The notes below the pieces were generated by a model. It searched no databases. It saw only the letters and a list, made by a program, of their open reading frames with translations, and was not told where the DNA came from. A stretch of DNA of 37,002 nt from Candidatus Sulfopaludibacter sp. SbA3 (GTDB taxonomy: Bacteria > Acidobacteriota > Terriglobia > Bryobacterales > Bryobacteraceae). This document shows positions 31,559 through 37,002 of this stretch, piece by piece. How positions within the stretch are numbered: position 1 is the stretch's first letter; each line of letters starts with the position of its first letter. The position numbers and the translations under genes were made by a program. Where the stretch lies: the NCBI GenBank assembly GCA_945893365.1, contig CAMDED010000072.1, positions 1 to 37,002 of the forward strand. The letters run 5' to 3'.

Positions 31559-32566
31559 ATGGCAGTGAAAATAGGAATCAACGGTCTCGGACGTATCGGA
31601 CGTAACATCATCAGGGCCGGTCTCAACAACCCGGGTGTCGAGTTTGTCGCTGTTAACGACCTTACCGACACCAAGACGCTTGCGCACCTATTAAACTACG
31701 ACTCCGTCCTTGGTCCGTTGGAAGTGAGGGCGACGGCGGAGGCCGACGGGTTGTCGATCGGCGGCAAGCGGGTCAGAGTGTTTAGCGAGAAGGATCCCGC
31801 GAAGCTCGACTGGAGCTCGTTGGGAGTCGAAGTCGTGATCGAGTCGACTGGTTTCTTTACGGCTCGGGCGGATGCGGCGAAGCACCTCAGCGGTACGGTG
31901 AAAAAGGTTATTATTTCCGCGCCGGCGAGCGGCGAGGATCTCACTATCGTTCTCGGCGTGAACGACGGAATGTACGCGGCCGCGAAGCACCATGTCATCT
32001 CGAACGCCTCCTGCACGACCAACTGCCTGGCCCCGGTGGTGAAGGTGCTGCATGAAAAGTTCACGATCCTTAAGGGATCGATGACGACGATCCACAGCTA
32101 CACCAACGATCAGAAAGTCCTCGACTTTCCGCACAAGGATCTTCGGCGCGCCCGCGCCGCGGCGATCAATATGATCCCGACGACTACCGGCGCCGCCAAA
32201 GCCATCGGACTCGTAATGCCGGAATTGAAGGGCAAGCTCGACGGGTACTCGATGCGGGTTCCCACGCCGAACGTTTCCGTGGTCGACCTGGTGGCGGTCA
32301 CGGAAAAGAAGACTACGGCGGCGGAAGTGAACGCCGTGCTTAAGGCCGCGGCTGAGGGCGCAATGAAGGGCATTCTCGGCTACACGGAAGACCCGGTGGT
32401 TTCGACAGACATGCTTCGCAACCCGCACAGCTCGATCGTCGATTCCGGCCTGACTAAGGTGATTGACGGCGATCTCGTGAAAGTAATTGCCTGGTACGAC
32501 AACGAGTGGGGCTACTCCTGCCGCGTCGTGGACCTGGTGGGTTTCCTCGCCGCAAAGGGATTGTAG
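31559..32566 (+). CDS. gap: glyceraldehyde-3-phosphate dehydrogenase, type I (335 aa)
   Basis: This enzyme oxidises glyceraldehyde-3-phosphate to 1,3-bisphosphoglycerate in glycolysis. The NAD site is GINGLGRIGRNI near the start, with an Asp (AVNDLTDT) that favours NAD over NADP. The nucleophile is C152 in SNASCTTNC, followed by TIHSYTNDQKVLDFPH, the S-loop with RARAAAINMIPTTTGAAKAI, and WYDNEWGYSCR near the end. Length and motifs are entirely normal. GGGAGAA precedes the ATG. No pgk or tpi follows, so the usual glycolytic gene cluster is not present here. Confidence 0.98.
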   Translation: MAVKIGINGLGRIGRNIIRAGLNNPGVEFVAVNDLTDTKTLAHLLNYDSVLGPLEVRATAEADGLSIGGKRVRVFSEKDPAKLDWSSLGVEVVIESTGFFTARADAAKHLSGTVKKVIISAPASGEDLTIVLGVNDGMYAAAKHHVISNASCTTNCLAPVVKVLHEKFTILKGSMTTIHSYTNDQKVLDFPHKDLRRARAAAINMIPTTTGAAKAIGLVMPELKGKLDGYSMRVPTPNVSVVDLVAVTEKKTTAAEVNAVLKAAAEGAMKGILGYTEDPVVSTDMLRNPHSSIVDSGLTKVIDGDLVKVIAWYDNEWGYSCRVVDLVGFLAAKGL

Positions 32567-32671
32567 ATTTCACCCGGACCGTTGCGGGCGTGCCAGCGTC
32601 GGCTCATGTCATGCTGGAGTAGCGTTTCACTAAACCATTGTCATAGGTTTTGTTCTTGCTATGCTGGCTGC

Positions 32672-33140
32672 ATGGCACGGCCATTCACTCGTCCGAAGCT
32701 TGTTTCGACCGATGAGGAGAGAAAGTTTCTCGATCCGCTGCGACAGTCCCGAACGGTCGAAATGCGCCTTGTGTCGCGCGCGCAAATTCTCTGGCGTTAC
32801 GAGAGGGGGCGACGGTTACCCAGATCGGGCGCGCTTTGAAGGTGACGCGCGTCAGCGTCTTGAAATGGATAGACAAGGCCTGCAAATGGAGGTGGAAGCG
32901 GGGATCAAAGACACCCGCATAAGCAGCGGGCTTTCCGGCACCGGTCCAGGCAGGCAAGGCGACGGTCCAGCGAATTCTCGCCGCGCAGCAGCTGCAACCT
33001 CATTAAGATCAGGTACTACCTGGAGCGTCGCGATCCCGATTTCGAAACAAAGCATGCGGAAAGTCCTGCTGGTCTATCGGGAAGTGGCGCTGGAGAACGA
33101 CGCCGCAGCCACAGACCTACACATGGCTATGAAGAGAGTC
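32672..33140 (+). pseudogene. IS630-family transposase remnant with several frameshifts
   Basis: The frame starting at ATG 32672 reads the N-terminus of an IS630-type transposase (MARPFTRPKLVSTDEERKF, VSRAQILWRY). Near 32800 it shifts: the HTH part QIGRALKVTRVSVLKWIDKA continues in a second frame. The KIRYYLERRDPDFETK segment (about 33002-33055) and MRKVLLVYREVALEND (33056-33103) are again in different frames. The DDE catalytic residues are not recoverable, and homology fades after about 33140. The element is dead. The terminal repeats were not identified. Confidence 0.75.
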
Positions 33141-33255
33141 TTCGGGGGGGAACCGGGACGGCAGGACATCCGCAATCCCGGTTCGACGAGGGAGCGTGAG
33201 TCGCAACTACCAAGGCGGTCGCAAGCAGATAGCCGCGTACGTCCGCAAGGAAGCG

Positions 33256-33690
33256 CTAGGCTGCCGATGCCGCAGCAGCTCTCTTGACGTCCTTCCAGTT
33301 CAGCCAAGCCAGACTTATCGTCCGGAATACCTCCGCCGGCACGAAAGGCTTAGCCAGCACGTCATACCCTCCAACATTGAGAACCTCCGCCCAGAGCCGG
33401 TCGTCGGCCAGACGGGAAGTGACCAGCAAGTGAGGAGGCCGTGAGAACGAACCGACTTCCGCCAGAACATCCTTCCATGTGCCATCCGGGAGATCCCGCT
33501 CGCAGATGATCACAGGGATATTATTGTCCCGCAACAGTTCGAGCGCCTCCGAGCGGTTGGACGCCGTATAAAGGGTCCAGTTGGAGTGCCCAATGATGGA
33601 CCGCAACAATTCGTGATCGTCATTCTCGCCGCTAATGACGAGCACGTGGACCGGCATCGGTGGGAGAAGATCAAGTACTTTCGCGGGCAT
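33256..33690 (-). CDS. receiver-only response regulator-like protein, copy 1 (144 aa)
   Basis: This is a stand-alone CheY-like receiver with no output domain. Expected residues are present: acidic pocket E22 and D24-D25 (ISGENDDHEL), phospho-acceptor D66 in ICERDLPDGTW, the T91/S92 switch position (LLVTSRLAD) and K114 (VLAKPF). The ATG at 33688-33690 has a strong AAGGAGA upstream. It is a near copy of the protein at 34034-34465, differing mainly at the N- and C-termini (an Ala-rich tail here). It probably accepts phosphate from a sensor kinase elsewhere and acts through protein contacts. Its stop lies just past the IS630 remnant. Confidence 0.83.
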   Translation of the reverse strand: MPAKVLDLLPPMPVHVLVISGENDDHELLRSIIGHSNWTLYTASNRSEALELLRDNNIPVIICERDLPDGTWKDVLAEVGSFSRPPHLLVTSRLADDRLWAEVLNVGGYDVLAKPFVPAEVFRTISLAWLNWKDVKRAAAASAA

Positions 33691-34033
33691 AACGGTCTCC
33701 TTGATGAAGACTCCTGTCTCCACCATGATCAATAATTAATATGTCATTCGCATCTGCACGTTTCGTGCCGATCAAACCGCTGATTCTCAAGTAGTTTTCA
33801 AATGAGTGGGTACTTTCACCCACCGCGTTGTAGCGCATAAAGGCGGCCTGCGCCAATTCACCCAAGCTTACCTGGGCCCGCAAGAAAGAGCCTCTTGGAG
33901 ACGCTTCCCGCGCCAGCGTCGCAATTGGCCTGCCGAGGCCTCCCCAAGCGCCGTGCCACTATCCGCAACGCGTCTTACCCAAGGCACGGGGATTCCCGCA
34001 CGTCATTGTTAAACGTTAGCGGCGGGGAGGAAT
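33691..34033. other. 343-base spacer between the two receiver genes
   Basis: The part nearest copy 1 holds its ribosome site and a conserved upstream block at 33759-33802. The remainder (about 33830-34033) shows no gene, terminator or repeat that I can support. The open frame on the minus strand at 33671-33883 is only read-through of the regulatory region. Confidence 0.45.
33759..33802 (-). promoter_or_regulatory. conserved upstream block of receiver copy 1
   Basis: Read toward the gene, the minus strand has TTTGAAA, then TTGAGAATCA, then ATCGGCACGAAACG. The same order of short blocks occurs before copy 2 (34514-34560), though the spacing differs by a few bases and the sequences between have drifted. 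Conservation outside the coding region suggests a shared promoter or activator site. The exact element is not identified. Confidence 0.42.
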
Positions 34034-34465
34034 CTAGGCCGTCGCCCCCTCCGCTTTCGTGTCCTTCCAGTTCAGCCAGGCCAGACTTATCGTCCGGAAT
34101 ACTTCCGCCGGCACGAAAGGCTTTACCAGCACATCGTAGCCGCCAACATTGAGAACCTCCGCCCAAAGCCGCTCGTCCGCCAGACGCGAAGTGACCAGCA
34201 CGTGGGGAGGCCGTGAGAACGAACCGACTTCCGCCAGAACGTCCTTCCACGTCCCATCCGGGAGATCCCGCTCGCAGATGACCACGGGGATATTGTTGTA
34301 ACGCAACAGATCTAGCGCCTCCGAACGGCTGAACGCCGTATGGAGGGTCCAGTTGGAGTGCCCAAAGATCGAGCGCAACAACTCGTGATCGCCGTCCTCG
34401 CCGCTTACCGCCAGCACCTGGACCGGCATCGGTGGGAGAGAAGACTCAAGCACTTTCGGGGGCAT
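34034..34465 (-). CDS. receiver-only response regulator-like protein, copy 2 (143 aa)
   Basis: This is the second copy of the receiver-only protein. The phospho-acceptor is D67 (VICERDLPDGTW), and K115 (VLVKPF) and the acidic pocket (SGEDGDHEL) are kept. Long stretches such as WKDVLAEVGSFSRPPH and RTISLAWLNWKD are identical to copy 1. Differences concentrate at the N-terminus, in the first half (for example FGHSNWTLHTAF against IGHSNWTLYTAS) and at the tail (TKAEGATA). AGGAGA lies before the ATG. Both copies keep all catalytic residues, so neither looks degenerate. The pair arose by a tandem duplication that included the upstream region. Confidence 0.83.
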   Translation of the reverse strand: MPPKVLESSLPPMPVQVLAVSGEDGDHELLRSIFGHSNWTLHTAFSRSEALDLLRYNNIPVVICERDLPDGTWKDVLAEVGSFSRPPHVLVTSRLADERLWAEVLNVGGYDVLVKPFVPAEVFRTISLAWLNWKDTKAEGATA

Positions 34466-34513
34466 AGCAAGTCTCCTATGAAGATCCAGTCTCCACCTAC
34501 CCTCATTGTAAAA

Positions 34514-34560
34514 CGTTTTTGTGCCGATTGAGCAGATTTATTCTCAAAGAAAGTTTCAAA
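34514..34560 (-). promoter_or_regulatory. conserved upstream block of receiver copy 2
   Basis: Read toward the gene, TTTGAAA, TTTGAGAATAA and ATCGGCACAAAAACG occur in the same order as before copy 1. A TACAAT (plus 34505-34510) follows at -10-like distance, with a poor -35. It is likely a duplicated promoter region. Confidence 0.42.
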
Positions 34561-34710
34561 CTATAATCCGGCAGCCGGACCTCGGAAAAACGGAACGGGA
34601 ATTGTCCGCAACGAGTTGTAATATATGATGATTACAGACGGAGTTAGCGATCCTCCAAGTTGTTGAGCACCGAAGTATCTAAACCCTTTGGCGTGTCACT
34701 TAGTGCTGGA

Positions 34711-34743
34711 AATACCGGATTTATCCTACAATTCGCCGGTATT
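34711..34743 (+). promoter_or_regulatory. inverted repeat around a -10 box upstream of nagA
   Basis: AATACCGG (34711-34718) and CCGGTATT (34736-34743) are perfect eight-base inverted arms with a 17-base loop. The loop contains TACAAT (34727-34732), a good -10 element, though the -35 is poor. Transcription would start near 34739, about 40 bases before the probable nagA start. Placement around the -10 suggests a repressor operator. Confidence 0.38.
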
Positions 34744-34778
34744 ATCTCTCATTCTTTTCGAGGTGGTATAACGGTTAT

Positions 34779-36005
34779 CTGAGCCCATTCACCCCACAAC
34801 GGATCTTTGTAAACGGCACGCTCATCACCGCAGGCGGCGGCGTGCCGGATGGGATGGTCGTCGTGAGGGGAGGCCGGATCGCCTATGCAGGCCCGCGCGA
34901 AGGAGCCGAAACGCCCCCGGACGCTATCCGTGTGGATGCCGCCGGCGGCCTGCTCGCGCCTGGTTTTGTCGACATCCATATCCACGGCGGCGACGGCAGC
35001 GACTTCATGGACGCTACCGTGGACGACGTCGCGAAAGTGTTTCGTTACCACTTGCGCCACGGCACGACCGCGATGTGTCCGACCACGGCCACGGCCCCGA
35101 TCGAGGAGATTCTCGCGTCCCTGGATGCCATCGCAAGCTACCGGTCGGGTGCGCAGGCTTTGGGCCGCGCGTTGGGCGCTCATGTCGAAGGTCCATACCT
35201 GACCATGAGCAAACGCGGGTGCCACTTGCCCGACTTCGTGCGCAACCCCGAGCGCGGCGAGTGGCGGAGAATCCTCGAGCGCGGCCCCGTGGCGTCCATG
35301 ACGCTCGCGCCGGAATTGCCCGGCGCCCGGGAGTTGATCGAGGAACTGCATCGCAGCGGCGCGAACGCGAACGCGGGCCACAGCGAGGCGCTCTTCCACG
35401 AAATGCAGGCGGCCGCCGAGTGGGGTCTCACGCACGTGACGCACCTCTACTGCGCGATGACGGACGCGATGAACAACCGCTGGCGAGGAACGCCCAACCC
35501 GCGCGTGGCCGGGATGGTGGAGGCGGTTTATCTCGACGGGCGGCTTTCTTCGGAGCTGATTACCGATGGCAAACATCTGTCGCGGGAGATGCTGCAACTG
35601 GCGCTTCGCGTCAAGGGCCATGAGAAGCTCGCAATCGTGACCGATGCCATGCGCGGCGCCGGAATGCCCGACGGAGAGTACGCGTTTGGTCCGCGTCACG
35701 GGATGATCGCCGTGGTGCGGAACCGCGAGGCGCGCATCCCGGACGGAACGGCGCTCGCGTCTTCGGTCTATCCCATGGACGAAATGATTCGAACCTTTCG
35801 CGATCTGACGGGCTGCCCGCTGTGGCAGGCCATCCGCATGGCTTCGCTCACGCCGGCGGAGATCGTGGGAGTGGCGGACGACCTGGGGAGTCTCGAAGCG
35901 GGCAAACGCGCCGACATCGTGATCTGCGATGAAAACGTGAACGTGAAGGCGGTCTACCTTGGAGGGGAGCCGGTCGAGCAGCCGTTTTTCACAGGCCCCG
36001 GCTAA
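34779..36005 (+). CDS. nagA: N-acetylglucosamine-6-phosphate deacetylase
   Basis: This enzyme removes acetate from GlcNAc-6-phosphate during amino-sugar and peptidoglycan use. Metal and active-site motifs are present: HIHGGDG, HVEGPYL, NAGHSEA, THLYCAMTDAMNN and the catalytic Asp in VTDAMRGAGMPDG. The start is difficult. Family homology (RIFVNGTLITAGGGVPDG) runs upstream of the only standard start in the frame, GTG 34842, and the frame is open to 34704 without ATG, GTG or TTG. CTG at 34779, with GAGGTGG upstream (34760-34766), gives LSPFTPQRIFVNG and 408 residues, a normal length. I chose it; starting at GTG 34842 would give 387 residues lacking the first beta strand. No nagB or kinase is adjacent. 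Confidence 0.88.
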   Translation: MSPFTPQRIFVNGTLITAGGGVPDGMVVVRGGRIAYAGPREGAETPPDAIRVDAAGGLLAPGFVDIHIHGGDGSDFMDATVDDVAKVFRYHLRHGTTAMCPTTATAPIEEILASLDAIASYRSGAQALGRALGAHVEGPYLTMSKRGCHLPDFVRNPERGEWRRILERGPVASMTLAPELPGARELIEELHRSGANANAGHSEALFHEMQAAAEWGLTHVTHLYCAMTDAMNNRWRGTPNPRVAGMVEAVYLDGRLSSELITDGKHLSREMLQLALRVKGHEKLAIVTDAMRGAGMPDGEYAFGPRHGMIAVVRNREARIPDGTALASSVYPMDEMIRTFRDLTGCPLWQAIRMASLTPAEIVGVADDLGSLEAGKRADIVICDENVNVKAVYLGGEPVEQPFFTGPG

Positions 36006-36027
36006 GGTCTTGTGGTAAACAAACGCT

Positions 36028-37002
36028 TCATTTGACCTCTTGGGTAATGGTGTAGTTCCAGTCGCCGTGGAACGGGTGGCGTGGGAGATTGATGGCGGCT
36101 AATTCGGCATCTGAGATTATGACGCCTTTAGGATATTCGCTTTCATCGAGTTCAGCGCGCACGGTGAGTCCGGTTGTGGTCGTCGCGGCCGCGATCGGTT
36201 AAACAATCGTCTTAAAACTCCGCAGGCTTGCCGCGCCATTTGATTGTAATGAAGGAAAAGAGGCGATGTTCGATCTTGTTCCATTTGCTGGCGCCCGGCG
36301 GAAGCTGGCAGACGGTGATGGGAACGCGGAGGGTATTGGCCAGTGCCTGCAATTCTACTTTCCACAGTCGGACACGGTGTCCGTCGCTGCCCCCGCCATC
36401 GGCGGTAACCAGGAGGCGCTGGCGCTCGGATAGCGATTTTTTTCCATCGTCAGCCACCAGCGGCCAATAGCGTGGACGGCGAAGCTGGCGGTATCGTGAT
36501 CGGCGTCAACGCTGACCCAGCCCTTGTTATTGCCAATATCGTAGATGCCGTTCGGGATGGCCCGCCCCAGCTTCGGGTCGATAAAACCTGTACATTCACC
36601 GCTTCCGGAGACCCTTTGGGGTTCCATTCACGACCGTTGTTCTTGAAGTGTCGACCAGTTCCTTCTTCTTCGTATCGACCGAAATAGCCGGTTCATCCAC
36701 CGCCAGAAACGCCTTAGCCTGTTCACCGATGTAACTGAGACTGCGCGTCGCGGTCCGCGTGACCACCACCTTCCAGCGTTTTACTGTTCACCCGCGGACT
36801 GTACCCAGTTCGCGCAAACGGTCGGCAATCACATGCGGACAAGCCGAATGGCCAGGCCGTAGTAGCGCCGATGGCTACGCCGCAAACGAAAGGAGCATAG
36901 TTCCGGCAATGGCGTTTGGTGAGCCTCGATGGCAGCACGCTGGACGTGGCTGATACGGCGGACAACGACAAAGCGTTCGGCCGTCCAGGCAGCAGCCGCG
37001 GC
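36028..37002 (-). pseudogene. ISAzo13-family transposase, multiply frameshifted, cut by window edge
   Basis: The minus strand encodes a broken ISAzo13-type (DDE) transposase. Recognisable pieces in changing frames are HVIADRLREL and YSPRVNSKTLEGGGHADRDA (near 36800), AFLAVDEPAISVDTKKKEL (near 36700), NNGREWNPKGSPEAVNV, DPKLGRAIPNGIYDIGNNKG (near 36550), DHDTASFAVHAIGRWW, RLLVTADGGGSDGHRVRLWK (near 36390), WNKIEHRLFSFITIKWRG (near 36260) and LTVRAELDESEYPKGVI with DWNYTITQEVK ending at TGA 36028-36030. At least six frame changes are needed to read it. The start lies beyond base 37002. Confidence 0.78.

Larger units (their letters stand above)
34466..34778. other. divergent regulatory spacer between receiver copy 2 and nagA
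   Basis: The half near copy 2 holds a conserved upstream block (34514-34560) and a TACAAT-like -10 on the minus strand at 34505-34510. The half near nagA holds a plus-strand TACAAT at 34727-34732 and an inverted repeat. No gene is supported between. Confidence 0.45.

Noticed and set aside
33750-33770. Sigma-54-like GG-N10-GC element before receiver copy 1
   Set aside because: CGGCACG-N4-GTGCA fits the spacing, but the corresponding site before copy 2 has lost the GC element, so it is probably chance within a conserved block.
1-37002. CRISPR arrays, tRNA and rRNA genes
   Set aside because: No regularly spaced repeats and no recognisable tRNA or rRNA stretches were seen on either strand by eye; a covariance-model scan was not possible.

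Overview
The window looks like a chromosomal segment of a GC-rich soil Acidobacteriota, probably of the Bryobacterales/Solibacter type. This is inferred from gene content, not from a marker gene: two giant Oar-like TonB-dependent receptors with an N-terminal carboxypeptidase-regulatory domain, an ASPIC/UnbV FG-GAP protein, a DUF1080 protein, a heme protein with a Planctomycetes/Acidobacteria-type heme-binding domain, a PQQ dehydrogenase, a PEP-CTERM protein and several Tat-type secreted sugar isomerases. No rRNA, tRNA or CRISPR array was seen.

Layout. 1-970: remnant of an ISKra4-type transposase, then a small conserved gene followed by an HNH endonuclease gene that has lost its catalytic core. 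1127-6086: receptor plus FG-GAP/ASPIC protein, overlapping by 23 bases, with a convergent hotdog thioesterase after them. 6981-14124: a plus-strand run of receptor, double DUF1080 protein, di-heme cytochrome c and PQQ dehydrogenase. 14149-14849: HigBA-type toxin-antitoxin pair. 14944-15837: secreted TIM-barrel isomerase, divergent from a fused anthranilate synthase (15893-18061), which is followed by a zinc alcohol dehydrogenase and an RraA-like protein (18093-19819). 19850-21639: minus-strand pair of an enolase-superfamily enzyme and a protein with an opioid-growth-factor-receptor-type domain. 21787-23433: exported amidohydrolase. 23550-25997: soluble hybrid histidine kinase. 26442-27254: ice-binding-like PEP-CTERM protein. 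27615-31440: a tight minus-strand operon of isomerase, 63-residue AtzG/GatC-like subunit, amidase and outer-membrane porin, divergent from GAPDH (31559-32566). 32672-33140: broken IS630 transposase. 33256-34465: two tandem copies of a receiver-only protein. 34779-36005: NagA. 36028-37002: broken ISAzo13 transposase running off the window.

Functional picture. Most genes fit uptake and breakdown of oligosaccharides or other plant and microbial polymers: receptors and a porin in the outer membrane, oxidation and hydrolysis of sugars in the periplasm, sugar isomerases, NagA and GAPDH. The most suggestive cluster is receptor / DUF1080 / cytochrome c / PQQ dehydrogenase, which could be a periplasmic 3-keto-glycoside route. 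The isomerase / small subunit / amidase / porin operon is a second compact unit with no obvious textbook counterpart. Three families of transposase remnant, all frameshifted, lie at both ends and near 32.7 kb, so the region was once mobile but its elements are now dead.
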